Of a DNA stretch of 64,000 nt, positions 52,460 through 63,624 are shown piece after piece. Source of the DNA: Anas platyrhynchos (taxonomy: Eukaryota > Chordata > Aves > Anseriformes > Anatidae); contig NC_092616.1 of the NCBI RefSeq assembly GCF_047663525.1, forward strand, positions 6,322,501-6,386,500, in the 5' to 3' direction. Numbering within the stretch: the first letter of the stretch is position 1; each line of letters begins with the position of its first letter. Under the pieces are notes generated by a model. The model had not been told where the DNA came from, made no database searches, and worked only from the letters and a program-made list of their open reading frames with translations. Position numbers and translations under genes: made by a program.

Positions 52460-53131
52460 CCTGGGGCCGAGAGGAGGCCTCGGGTCCTCCACGTTCCCAC
52501 AACCCCCCGCGGGGTCCTCCCCCTTCCCACAATGCCCCCCGGTTCCCCCCCGCTCACTCCTGCGCATGCGCGCGGGGCGGTGCCGTACGGAACAGGGCGG
52601 GCTCCAGGAGGGCACGGGGCATGCGCAGTGCGCTCGGGGGTCCGTACAGCAAGCAGAGCGCATGCGCAGCGCGGTCTGTGTCCTTATAAGGGAGTGGAGC
52701 ATGCGCAGTGCGCACAGTGTCCGTACAACCGGAGGGTGCGCATGCGCAGTGCGTTCTGAGTCCCTATAGGGAGTTGGAGCATGCGCAGTGCGCACAGTGT
52801 CCGTACAGCAGGAGGGGCGCATGCGCGGTGCATTCTGTGTCCTTATAAGGAGATAGAGCATGCGCAGTGCGTTCTGAGTCCTTATAAGGGAGTGGAGCAT
52901 GCGCAGTGCGCTCGCTGTCCGTACAACTGTGACTTAACGCATGCGCAGTGTGTCAGGCGTCCGTACAACCATATTGGTGCGCATGCGCAGTACGGAATGA
53001 ATCCCTATAGGGGTTTGGCGCATGCGCAGTGCGCTCAGTGTCCGTACAACTGCGAATTGGCGCATGCGCAGTACTTCCACTCCCCCTTGCCGCTCTGACG
53101 TCATCACCGCGCGCCAGGAAGAAGCTCCAAG
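52460..53131. promoter_or_regulatory. Divergent HCFC1R1/THOC6 promoter with a 13-copy NRF1-type site array
   Basis: GCATGCGCAGTGCG-like sites occur near 52561, 52619, 52660, 52699, 52740, 52779, 52819, 52859, 52898, 52939, 52982, 53020 and 53062. They are about 40 bases apart, in a dimeric unit of about 80 bases alternating GTCCGTACAACNGGAGGG and TCCTTATAAGGGAGTGGAGC. The first site (TGCGCATGCGCG) and several others match NRF1 closely. THOC6's start codon is embedded in a YY1-type AAGATGGCGGC at 53129. A CRE-like TGACGTCAT lies at 53097. Confidence 0.85.
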
Positions 53132-56100
53132 ATGGCGGCGCCCACCCCCGAGGACGCCGACGGCGGCTCCGGAGCCCCCCCAGGGTCCCCCCCGGGGTCC
53201 CCCCGGCCCGGATCGCGGCCGTGCCCCCGCCGGGCCCGGCAGCTGCTGCACATGAGCGTCCTGAGCCAGAGCCCCTCGCCCTGCGGCCGCTTCCTGGCCG
53301 CCGGCAACAACTACGGCGAGGTGGCGGCCTTCGGGCTGGCGGCCGCGCTCAGCGCTGAGGCCACCGAGGACAACAAGAGGCCGCTGGGCTGCTTCCGGGG
53401 TGAGGACACGCCCCCCGGGGCCGGGGACACGCCCCTTTTGTTAAGACACGCCCCCTGGGGAAGCCACGCCCCCCCTGGGGAGGCCACGCCCCTTCTGATA
53501 AGCCCCGCCCCCCCCCTTTTGGGCTCTGACCCCATGGGGCTCTCCTATTCCCTAAGCCCCGCCCCCTTTCCGGAAGCCCCGCCCCTTTCTGGAAGCCCCG
53601 CCCATTTCTATAAGCCCCTCCCCCTTGTTATAAGCCCCTCCCCTTTCTATGAGCTCCGCCCTTTTCGTCAGGCCCCGCCCCCTTTCTATAAGCCACGCCC
53701 CCTTGCTATAAGCCCCTCCTCTTCCCCGAAGCCCTGCCCCCTTTCTCTAAGCCCCGCCCCTTTCTATAAGCCCCTCCCTCTTGGTATAAGCCCCGCCCCT
53801 TCCCATAGGCCACGCCCCCTTCCTATAAGCCCAGCCCCTTTCCATAAGCCCCTCCTCTTCCCTCAAGCCCCGCCCCCTTCCTATAAGCTCCGCCCATTTC
53901 CATAAGCCCCGCCCCAATTCTATAAGCCCCTCCCCTTATTATAAGCCCCTCCCCTTTCTATAGGCCACGCCCCTTCCAACAAGCCCCTCCTCTTCCCTGA
54001 AGCCCCGCCCCCTTCCTATAAGCTCCACCCCTTTCCATAAGCCCCGCCCCAATTCTCTAAGCCCCTCCCCTTGTTATAAGCCCCTCCCATTCTCTAAGCC
54101 CCGCCCCCTTTCTATAAGACACGCCCCTTTTGCAAAGCCCCACCCATTCGCATCAAGCCCCTCCCATTTATATAAGCCCCGCCCCCTTGTTATAAGCCCC
54201 TCCCCTTTCCATCAGGCCCCACCCCCTCTCTATAAGCCACGCCCCCTTTCCCTAAGCCCCACCCCTTTCCCTCAGCTCCTCCCCTTTCTCTAAGCCCCGC
54301 CCCTTCCGTTAAACCCCTCCCCTTACTATAAGCCCCGCCCCTTTTCTATAGGCCACGCCCCCTTTCCCACTAAGCCCCGCCCCTTTATGTTACACCCCTC
54401 CCCTTCTATTAAGCCCCGCCCCCTTCCTATAAGCCCCACCCATTTCCATAAGCCACGCCCCCTTGCTATAACCCCCTCCCCTTATTAGAAGCTCCGCCCC
54501 TTTTCTATAGGCCACGCCCCTTTTTATAAGCCCCACCCCTTTCCATCAAGCCCCGCCCCTTTATGCTAAGCCCCTCCCCTTCCATTAAGCCCCACCCCTT
54601 TCATAAGCCACACCCCCTACACCAAGCCCCGCCCCTTTCTATGAAGCCCCGCCCCCTTTTCAAGCCCCGCCCCTTCCACTAAGCCACGCCCCTTCCCCTT
54701 AAGCCCCTCCCACCCCCTACCCTCAAACCCCGCCCCCTCTGACCCCACCCCCTTAAGCCCCGCCCCCTTAAGCCCCGCCCACCCCTTTAAGCCCCGCCCC
54801 CCCACCCTCCCCATTCCCCTCCCTCCCCTATAACCCCGCCCCCTTTGACCCCACCCCCTTAAGCCCCGCCCCCTTTGACCCCACCCCCTCAAGCCCCGCC
54901 CCCTTAAGCCCCGCCCACCCCCCTTTAAGCCCCGCCCCCCAGCCCACCAGGGCCCCGTCTACGCCCTGGCGTGCGGCGAGCGGCACCTGCTGAGCGCCAG
55001 CGACGGCGAAATCAAGGCCTGGAGCTGGGCCGAAATCACCAAAAAGGTGCTTTTTCACCCCAAAATATCCCCCCCCCCCACCTCGGTACCCCCCCGCGTC
55101 GATTGACCCCCCCCATGACCCAAAATCCCCGTTTTTTGCCCCAAAACGTAGGGGTGTAAGGAGGTGTGGACGCGCCGCCCGCCATGCCGGTGAGCCCCTC
55201 CCCCCCCCTTAATTAAAAAATTTTAATTAGGGGGGGGGGGGAAATAATTAGGGGAGGGGGCCTGGATTCGGAAAAACCCAAAATCGAAGGATTTTGCCCC
55301 AAATTTGGGGCGGTTTTGGGACAGGAGCAGCCTGGAGGTGCCGGAGATCAACAGCCTGCAGCTGAACCAGAGGGTGAGGAAAGGGGGGGGGGGGGGGGGA
55401 AATTTGGGGTGGAATCGGGGAATTTGGGGAGTTTTGGGGAGGGGGGGTGGTGATGACGTCATCGCTGTTGTGTTTTTAGGATAATTCCCTAATTTTGGCC
55501 GGGGGGGACGGCGCCGTCAGGGTGATGGACCTGGAGACGGGGACGTTCACGGTGAGAGGGGTTTTGGGGGGAAATTGGGGGATTTTGGGGTTTTTGGGGG
55601 GGGATGGGGGGGGATTTGGGGGAAATTTGGGGGATTTGGGGGGGCTTGGGGAGGATTTGGGGGGATTTTTGGGGGAAAATGGGGGATTTGGGGGGGTTGA
55701 GGAAAAATTTGGGGGGATTTTGGGGGGATTTGGAGGGGGATTTGGGGGAAATTGGGGGATTTGGGGGCTTTGGGGGAAAATGGGGGGATTTGGGGAGATT
55801 TGGGGGGTTTGGGGAAAAATTTGGGGGAATTTGGGGGAGTTTGGGGCGATTTGGGAGGGCTTGGGGGGAAAATGGGGGGATTTGGGGTGTTTGGGGAGGA
55901 TTTTGGGGGGGATTTGTGGTTTTGGGGGAGTTTGGGGTGAAATGGAGAGCTTTGGGGGTTTTGGGGTGAAATGGGGGGATTTTGGGTCACAGAGGGGGGG
56001 TTGACACGGGGGGGGCATTGGGGATTTGGGGGGAAATGGGGGAGATTTGGGGCCATTTGAGGGGTTTTGGGGGTGAAATGGAGGTTTTGGGGGACTGGGG

Positions 56101-59100
56101 GGGCTTGGGGGGATTCGGGGGGATTTTGGGGTGAATTTTGGGGATTTTGGGGTCGCAGAGGGGGGGTTGGCACAGGGGGACATTGGGGATTTAGGGGGAA
56201 ACGGGGGAGATTTGGGGCCGTTTGAGGGGTTTTGAGGGTGAAATGGAGGTTTTTGGGGACTGGGGAGGGTTGTGGGGAGTTGGGGGGATTTTGGGGTGAA
56301 AAATGGGGATTTTGGGGTCGCAGAGGGGGGGCGATATGGGGGGGCATTTGGGATTTGGGGGCATTTTTTGGGGGAAATGGGGGAGATTTGGGGCCATTTG
56401 AGGGGTTTTGGGGGTGAAACTGGGGTTTTGGAGGACTGGGGGGGGTTGGGGGGATTCGGGGGGATTTTGGGGTGAATTTTGGGGATTTTGGGGTCGCAGA
56501 GGGGGATTGACACGGGGGGGCATTGGGGGTTTGGGGGGGAAATGGGGGAGATTTGGGGCCGTTTGAGGGGTTTTGGGGGTGAAACTGGGGTTTTGGGGGA
56601 CTGGGGGGGCTTGGGGGGATTTTGGGGTGAAAAATGGGGATTTTGGGGTCCCCCCCCCAGCACGAGCTGCGGGGGCACCGTGACTACGTGCACTGCCTGG
56701 CGCTGCGGGACCCCCCCCAGGTGCTGTCGGGGGGCGAGGACGGCACCGTGCGCCTCTGGGGTGAGCCTCGGACCCAAAACCGCCCCAATTCACCCCAAAA
56801 TGCAGCCGGGTTTTGCAGAAACGGCCAAAAACGGCCCCAAAACGGCCAAAAATGGCCTCAATGTGGCAAAAAAAGGGGCCTGAATGGCCCCAAAAGGGAC
56901 CTAAATGAACCCAAAAGGGACTTAAATTTCCCCTATAAAGCCTCAAATTTAACCAAAATGGCCCCAAATTGCCCCAAAATGGCCCCATGTTTCCCTAAGG
57001 GTTTCTCAGTTTCCAGAAATGGCCAAAAATGGTCCCAAAATGGCAAAAAAGGGACCTAAATGGCACCAAAATGGACCTAAATGGTCTCAAAAGGGATCTA
57101 AATTTCCTCTAAAAAGCCTCAAATTTAACCAAAATGGCCCCAAATTGCCCCAAAATGGCTCCATGTTTCTTTAAGTGTTCCTAAATTTCCAGAAATGGCC
57201 AAAAATGGCCCCAAAATGGTCCCAAAATGGCATAAAAGGGATCTAAATGGCCCCAAAAGGGATCTAAATTTCTCCTAAATGGCCCCAAATTTCACCAAAA
57301 TGGCCCCAAATTGCTCCAAAATGGCCCCATGTTTCCTTAAGTGTTCCTAAATTTCCAGAAATGGCCAAAAATGGCCCCAAAATGGCCCCAAAACGACTTC
57401 AAATGCCCCAAAATGGCCCCGTGTTTCCTCAAATTGCCCCCAAATGGCCAAAATTTGACCTAAAATGGCCCCAAAATGGCCCCAAAAAGGCTCAAAATTG
57501 CCCCAAATTTGCTTTAATGGTCCCAAATTTCCCCAAATTTCCCCCAAACTTCCCCAAATGTCCCCAAACTTCCCTAAACATCCCCAAATCTGTTATTGTT
57601 CCCCAAAATTGCTTTAAATTTCCCCAAAATTGCTTTAAATTTCCCCAATTTTCCCCAAATTCCCTTCAATTTCCCTTAATTTCCCCCAATTTTCCCAAAA
57701 TCTCCCTAACTATCCCCAAATTTCTCTCTTTGTTTCAGACCTCCGAAACGGCGCCCAAGTGCAGGTCATCGAGGTGCATAAATACGAGGTAAAAACCCGC
57801 AATTTTGGGCAAATTTACTTTAATGCGGTGCCAAAAATATGCATTTTGGGTTTTTTGGGGGGAAAAAAAACTAAAATTGTGGTTTTTTGCCCCAAAATCC
57901 AGGAGTGCAGCCGGCCCCAGAACGGGAAGTGGATCCGCTGCCTGGCCACCGACTCCGACTGGATGGTGAGGGCATTTTTGGGGTGAATTCAGGCGGTTTT
58001 GGGGTTTTTCCTCAGTGTGGGATTTTGGGGTGAATCTGGGCGGTTTTGGGGTTTTCCCTTGGATTTTTGGGGCAAATTGTGGCAGTTTTGGGGTTCTCCC
58101 TCATCTTTTTGGGGCAAACTGGGGCATTTGGGGGCTTTTCCCTGGAATTTTTGGGGCAAATTGAGGCAGTTTTGGGGTTTTCCCTTGCTGGGGGTGGGAT
58201 TTTGGGGCAAATCGGGATGGTTTGGGGCTTTTCTCTCACTTTTTTGGGGCAAATTGTGGCAGTTTTGGGGTTCTCCCTCATCTTTTTGGCTCAAATCGGG
58301 GCATTTTGGGGTTTTACCTGGACTTTTTGGGGCAAATTAAGGCAGTTTTGGGTTTTCCCTCTCCAGGGGTGGAATTTTGGGGCAAATCGGGATGGTTTTG
58401 GGGTTTTCTCTCACTTTTTTGGGGCAAATTGAGGCAGTTTTGGGGTTTTTGGTCACCAGGGATGATCTTTTTGGGGCAAATCGGGATGGTTTTGGGGTTT
58501 TTCCTCTTCTTTTTGGGGCAAATTGTGGCAGTTTTGGGGTTTTCCCTTGCTGGGAGTGGGATTTTGGGGTAAATTTGGTTGATTTGGGGGTTTTTCCTGT
58601 GCTTTTTGGGGCAAATTGGGGCAGTTTTGGGGTTTTTCCCTCACCGTGGTTGGGATTTTGGGGCAATTTGGGTTCATTTTGGGGTTTTCCCTTGGATTTT
58701 GGGGGCAAATTGGGGCAGTTTTGGGGTTTCCCTCTCCAGGGGTGGGATTTTGGGGCAAATTGGGGCAGTTTTGGGGTTTTCTCTCACTTTTTTGGGGCAA
58801 ATAGTGGCAGTTTTGGGGTTCTCCCTCATCTTTTTGGCTCAAATCGGGGCATTTTGGGGCTTTTCCGTGGACTTTTTGGGGTGAATTGGGGCAGTTTTGG
58901 GTTTTCCCTCTCCAGGGGTGGAATTTTGGGGCAAATCGGGATGGTTTTGGGGTTTTCTCTCACTTTTTTGGGGCAAATAATGGCAATTTTGGGTTCTCCC
59001 TCATCTTTTTGACTCAAATCGTGACATTTTGGGGCTTTTCCCTGGACTTTTTGGGGCAAATTGAGGCAGTTTTGGGTTTTCCCTTGCTGGGGGTGGGATT

Positions 59101-61195
59101 TTGGGGCAAATCGGGATGGTTTTGGGGTTTTTCCTCTCCTTTTTGGGGCAAATTGTGGCAGTTTTGGGGTTCTCCCTCATCTTTTTGGCTCAAATCGGGG
59201 CATTTTGGGGCTTTTTGCTGGACTTTTTGGGGCAAATTGTGGCAGTTTTGGGGTTTCCCTCTCCAGGGGTGGAATTTTGGGGTAAATTTGGTTGATTTGG
59301 GGGTTTTTCCTCTGCTTTTTGGGGCAAATAATGGCAATTTTGGGTTCTCCCTCATCTTTTTGGCTCAAATCGAGGCGTTTTTCTGCTTTTCCCTGCGCTT
59401 TTTGGGTCGAATCGGGGCGGTTTCGGGTCTCTCCCCCCCCTCTCCATTTTGGGGTGAATTCAGGCGGTTTTTGTCCCGCAGGTGTGCGGGGGGGGCCCGG
59501 CGCTGACCCTGTGGCACCTCCGCTCCGTGACCCCCACCACGGTTTTCCCCCTGCCCCCCGGGCAGCAGCACGTCCTGTTCCACCAGGACCTGGTGGGTGC
59601 TCCCAGTACCTCCCAGTGCCTCCCAGTTCCCTCCCAGTTCCCCCCAGTTACTCCCAGTTCCCTCCCAGACTCCCTAGTAACCCTTTCCAGTGTCCCCCAG
59701 TAGCCCCCAGTCCATCCCAGTAGCCCCAAGTCCCTCCCAGTAGCCCCCAGTGCCCCTATTACCATGCCCAGACCCCTCCCAGTCCCTCCCAGTACCCCCA
59801 GTTTGCCCCCCAGTCTCCTCCCAGCCCCCCCCAGCCCCTCCCATCCCCTCCCAGTGCCTCCCAGTCCCCCCCAGTTTCCCCCCCAATCCCCTCCCACCCC
59901 CTCCCAGCCCCTCCCGGTGCGTCCCAGTACCCCCAGTTTGCCCCCATTACCCTCCCAGTGCCTCCCAGTCCCTCCCAATCCCCTCCCAGCACCCCCCAGC
60001 GCCCCCTAACCCCCTCCCAGTAACCTCCCATCCCCTCCCAGTCCCTCCCAGTGCCCCCCAGTACCCCCAGTTTGCCCCACAATCCTTCCCAGTCCCCTCC
60101 CAGTCCCCTCCCAGTGCCTCCCAGTCCCCCCAGCTTACCCCCCAGTCCCTCCCAGTGCCCCCCAGTACCCCCAGTTTGCCCCCCAGTCCCCTCCCGTCCC
60201 CTCCCAGCCCCTCCCAGTGCCTCCCAGTCCCCCCAGTTTGCCCCCCAATCCTTCCCAGTCCCCTCCCAGACCCTCCCAGTCCCCCCAGTTTGCCCCCCAA
60301 TCCCTCCCAATCCCCTCCCAGTCCCCTCCCAGTGCCTCCCAGTCCCTCCCAGTACCCCCAATCCCCTCCCAGTCAATCCCAGTCCCCTCAAATCCCCTCC
60401 CAGCCCCTCCCAGTGCCTCCCAGTCCCCCCAGTTTGCCTCCCAATCCCCTCCCAGTCCCTCCCAGTTCCTCCCAGTACCCCCAGTTTGCCCCCCCCGCAG
60501 GTGCTGGCGTGCGGGCAGGGCCGGGCCCTGCACCAGTTGCAGCTGAGCGGGGAGCCCCGGGGCCGCGTCCCCTGCACCCCCCCCGCCCTGCGCTGCCTCT
60601 GCCTCCACCCCCCCGCCCCCGAGCACAAGGTGGGCGGGGCCTAAAGGGGGCGGGGCTTAAAGGGGCGGGGCTTAACGGGGTGGGGCCTAAAGGGGGCGTG
60701 GCCTAAAGGGGGCGGGGCTTAAGGGGGTGGGCGTGGCCTAAAGGGGGCGGGGCTTAAAGGGGGTGGGGCTTAAGGGGTGGGCGTGGCCTAAAAGGGGGCG
60801 GGGCCCAAAAGGGGGCGGGGCCAGGGGGCTAAAGGGGGAGAGGGAATGGGAGGGGGCGTGGCTTAAAGGGGGAGGGGTCAAAGGGGGCTGGGGGAGGGGG
60901 AATGGGGAGGGGCGGGGCTTAAGGGAGTGGGCGGTGCCTAAGGGGGCGGGGCCTAAGGGGGCGGGGCTTAAAGGGGGAGGGGCCAAGGGGAAAGGAAAGG
61001 GGGGGCAATGGGAAGGGGCGGGGCTTAGGGGGGTGGGATGAGCTTAAGGGGGCGGGGCTTAAAGGGGGCGTGGCTTAAAGGGGGCGTGTCCTGACGTGGC
61101 CCCGCCCCCAGGTGCTGACGGCGGCCGGGAACAGCCCCAAAATCGACGTCTTCACCAACCTGGGCTACCGGGCCTTCTCCCTCTGCTTCGCCTGA
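53132..61195 (+). CDS. THOC6: THOC6, WD40 subunit of the THO/TREX complex
   Basis: Known role: beta-propeller subunit of THO, linking transcription and splicing to mRNA export. Eleven exons join in frame: 53132-53399, 54943-55046, 55152-55189, 55325-55373, 55480-55551, 56661-56760, 57739-57788, 57903-57965, 59482-59592, 60501-60629, 61112-61195, giving 355 residues against about 341 in human. Landmarks are [111 protein letters not shown] and [14 protein letters not shown]. For exon 2 the upstream AG (54941-54942) was chosen because it restores the conserved AH-GPVY. The start ATG lies in a YY1-type context. Confidence 0.97.
53400..54942. repeat. THOC6 intron 1: AAGCCCCGCCCCTTTCTATAAG array of GC boxes
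   Basis: 1.5 kb of roughly 20-25-bp units, each with a CCCCGCCC or CCACGCCCC box (Sp/KLF type) and usually CTATAAGC. The last 250 bases become CTTAAGCCCCGCCCCC. Begins eight bases into the intron. Confidence 0.92.
55552..56660. repeat. THOC6 intron 5: GGGGGATTTGGGG and about 160-175-bp higher-order array
   Basis: 55560-55980 is GGGGATTTGGGGGAAA-type. 55980-56655 is four units beginning ATTTTGGGGTCGCAGAGGGG, each with a GTCGCAG word that resembles the real exon 6 acceptor context. Confidence 0.88.
56761..57738. repeat. THOC6 intron 6: CCCCAAAATGGCC array
   Basis: Three copies of about 180 bases with ATGGCCCCAAATTGCCCCAA and GTTTCCTTAAGTGTTCC at 56780-57360, then looser CCCCAAATTTCC repeat to 57720. 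The exon 7 acceptor TTTGTTTCAG is canonical. Confidence 0.85.
57966..59481. repeat. THOC6 intron 8: GCAGTTTTGGGGTTTTCCC array
   Basis: Units of about 55-65 bases with TTTTTGGGGCAAATTGAGGC, AGTTTTGGGGTTTTCCCTT and ATTTTGGGGCAAATCGGGAT, about 23 copies. Confidence 0.9.
59593..60500. repeat. THOC6 intron 9: CCCTCCCAGTCCCTCCCAGT array
   Basis: CCCAGT minisatellite in the same orientation as in the other genes, with recurring CCCCCAGTTTGCCCCCC words, starting directly after the exon 9 donor GGTGGGTG. Confidence 0.92.
60630..61111. repeat. THOC6 intron 10: GGGGGCGGGGCTTAAAG array
   Basis: About 20-bp units with GGGGCGGGGC or GGGCGTGGCC boxes (Sp/KLF type). It is the complementary orientation to the intron 1 array of the same gene. 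Confidence 0.9.
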
Positions 61196-61880
61196 CCAGT
61201 GCTCCCAGTTCCCTCCCAGTGCCTCCCAGTTACCCGCCGGGCAGCCCCGGGCACTCCCAGTTACCCACCAGTTAGCTCCCAGTAACCCCCAGTCCCAACC
61301 AGTTAGCTCCCAGTAATCTCCAGTCCCAACCAGTTACCTCCCAGTGCTCCCAGTCGGCTCCCAGTGCCTCCCAGTTACCCGCCGGGCAGCCCCAGGCACT
61401 CCCAGTTACCCACCAGTTAGCTCCCAGTAACCCCCAGTCCCAACCAGTTACCCACCAGTAACCCCAGTTGGCTCCCAGTTACCTCCCAGTAACCCCAGTC
61501 GGCTCCCAGTGCCTCCCAGTTACCCGCTGGGCAGCCCTGGACCTTCCCAGTTACCCACCAGTTACCTCCCAGTAACCCCCAGTCCCAACCAGTTACCCAC
61601 CAGTAACCCCAGTTGGCTCCCAGTTACCTCCCAGTAACCCCAGTCGGCTCCCAGTGCCTCCCAGTTACCCGCCGGGCACCCCCGGGCACTCCCAGTTACA
61701 CACCAGTTACCTCCCAGTAACCCCCAGTCCAAACCAGTTACCTCCCAGTAACCCCCAGTACCCTCCCAGTACCCTCCCAGTGCTCCCAGTCACCTCCCAG
61801 TCCCTCCCAGTTCCTCCTCCCAGCATCGCTCAGGTCCGGAGGCTGCTCCCAGTTGCTCCCAGTTGCTCCCAGTTTACCCA
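61196..61880. repeat. THOC6 3' end: CCCAGTTACCCACCAGT array
   Basis: Starts immediately after the stop codon. About 125-bp higher-order units begin near 61210, 61370, 61510 and 61650 with CCTCCCAGTTACCCGCCGGG and CAACCAGTTACC. No plus-strand AATAAA was found. Confidence 0.9.
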
Positions 61881-61881
61881 G

Positions 61882-61909
61882 TTTATTACAGCACCGCTTG
61901 TCTTTTATT
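61882..61909 (-). terminator. CD19: Two minus-strand AATAAA polyadenylation signals, probably for CD19
   Basis: TTTATT at 61882-61887 and 61904-61909 on the plus strand read AATAAA on the minus strand, 730-755 bases past the CD19 stop codon. Confidence 0.6.
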
Positions 61910-62636
61910 TCTGGTGTTGATTGCGGTTGCGGGGGGGGGGGATTTGGGGGAAATTTGGGGGATTTTGGGTCAATTGGGGGATTTGGGGAAAATTGGGGAA
62001 AGTTTGGGAGGAAATGGGGAAAATTGGGGGAATTTGGGGAAAATTCAGGGAATTTAGGTAAAACTTGAGGAATTTGGGGAGAAATGGGGGAAATTTGGGG
62101 AAAATGTGGGGACAATAGGGGAAATTGGGGAAAATTAGGGAAAACTGGGGAAATTTAGGGGATTTGGAGAAAATTAGGAAAATTTGGGGAAAATTGAGGG
62201 GATTTAGGGAGAATTGCAGGAAAAATGGGGAAAATTAAGGAAAAAATGGGAGAAATTTAGGGAAAATTGGGGGAATTTGGAGAAATTGGGAAAAAAATGG
62301 GGAAAAAAATGGGAAATGGGGGAAAATTGGGGAAAATTTAGAGAATTAAGAGAAAATAGGAGTAAATTGGGGAAAAACAGGGAAATTTGGGGAAAATCAG
62401 GAAAAATTGGAGAAAAATGGGGGAAATTAGGGAAATTTGGGGGAATTTAGGGAAAATTGGGTGGATTTAGGGAAAATTGGGGGAAAATTTGGGAAATTTT
62501 GGGGAAAATCAGGGAAAATTAGGGAAAAATAGGGAAAAATGTGGGAAATTTGGGGAAAATTGGGGAAATTTTGGAAAAATTGGGAAAATGGGGAAAATTG
62601 GGGAAAATTTGGGAAAATTGGGGGGTGGGGGCGTGG
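61910..62636. repeat. CD19 3' UTR region: GGGGAAAATTGGGG array
   Basis: 700 bases of GGGAAAATTGGGGGAATTTG words on the plus strand, hence CCCCAATTTTCCC in the CD19 transcript. No other coding signal. Confidence 0.85.
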
Positions 62637-63624
62637 TCAGGGCGGGGCCATGTCCTGAAGCTCCGCCCCCAGCCCCGCCCCCGCCATGTTCTCATAGGAG
62701 CCGGCGTCTGGGGGGGGGGGGGGGAAACGTGTCACACGGCCCCAAAATCGCCCAAATTCACCCCAAAATCCCCACACCCCCCAAATCCCCTCAAAATTCC
62801 GCCCAAAGCCCCTCAAATTGCACAAAATCCCCAAAATTCCCCCAATATCCCCAAATTCCCCCCAAACCCCTTAAATTCCCCCCCCAAAAAAACTAAATTC
62901 CCCCAAATTCACCCCCAAAATCCCCCAAAATCCCCCAAATTACCCCCAATCCTCCCCAAATTTCCCAAAATTCCCCAAATTCACCCCAAATCCCCCAAAT
63001 ATCTCCCAAATCCCCTAAATTCCACCCAAAACCCCCTAAATTCCCCCAAATCCCCCCAAATTCTCCCAAATCCCCTAAATTCTCCCAAACCCCCCCCAAA
63101 TCCCCTAAATTCCACCCAAAACCCCCTAAATCCCCTAAATTACCCCAAAATACCCCCCAAATTCCCCCAAATCCCCTAAATTCCACCCAAAACCCCAAAT
63201 CCCCCAAATTACCACCAATCCTCCCCAAATCCCCCCAAATCCCCCAAATTTCCCCCAAATTCCCCTGAATCCCCTTAATTCCCCCAAATATTCCCCAAAT
63301 TTCCCCAAATTCACCCCCAAATCCCCCAAATTTTCCCCCAAGTCCCCCAAAATTCCCCCAAATTCCCCAAATTCCCTAAATTTTCCCCAAAATCCCCCCC
63401 AAATCCCCCAAATTTCCCTCCAAATCCCCCCAAAATGCCCCCAAATCCCCCAAATTTTCCCCAAATCCCCCAAATTTTCCCCAAAATCCCCCAAACTCCC
63501 CAAAATCCCCCAAAATGCCCCAAAATGCCCCAAATCCCCCCCTCACCGTCCTCGGGTGCCGGCGCTCTCCCGGGGGCCGATCTCGGGGCCCCTCCCCCCC
63601 CCATGTCCTCGTAGGGCTGAGAGC
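62637..63624 (-). CDS. CD19: CD19 C-terminal two exons (rest beyond right edge)
   Basis: Known role: B-cell co-receptor whose cytoplasmic tyrosines recruit PI3-kinase and Vav. Two minus-strand exons are visible: 63547-63624 reading GSQPYEDMGGGGAPRS then APEDD, and 62637-62707 reading AGSYENMAGAGLG then the stop. The order GSQ-YEDM, acidic D/E stretch, SYENM is the order at the end of mammalian CD19 (GSQSYEDM, EEDADSYENM). Junctions are phase 1 on both exons with CCCAG acceptors and a G|GTGAGG donor, which completes the Asp codon. Both YxxM motifs are PI3-kinase p85 docking type. Other tyrosine-tailed receptors are possible, but none I know has both motifs in this arrangement. Confidence 0.83.
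62708..63546. repeat. CD19 last intron: CCCCAAATTCCCCC array
   Basis: C-rich words CCCCAAATCCCCCAAATT with recurring AAATTCCACCCAAAACCCC. The transcript strand is G-rich. Confidence 0.9.

Noticed and set aside
54951-55046. THOC6 exon 2 starting at 54951 after CCCACCAG
   Set aside because: Phase allows it, but the upstream AG at 54941-54942 keeps phase too and restores the conserved AH-GPVY residues.
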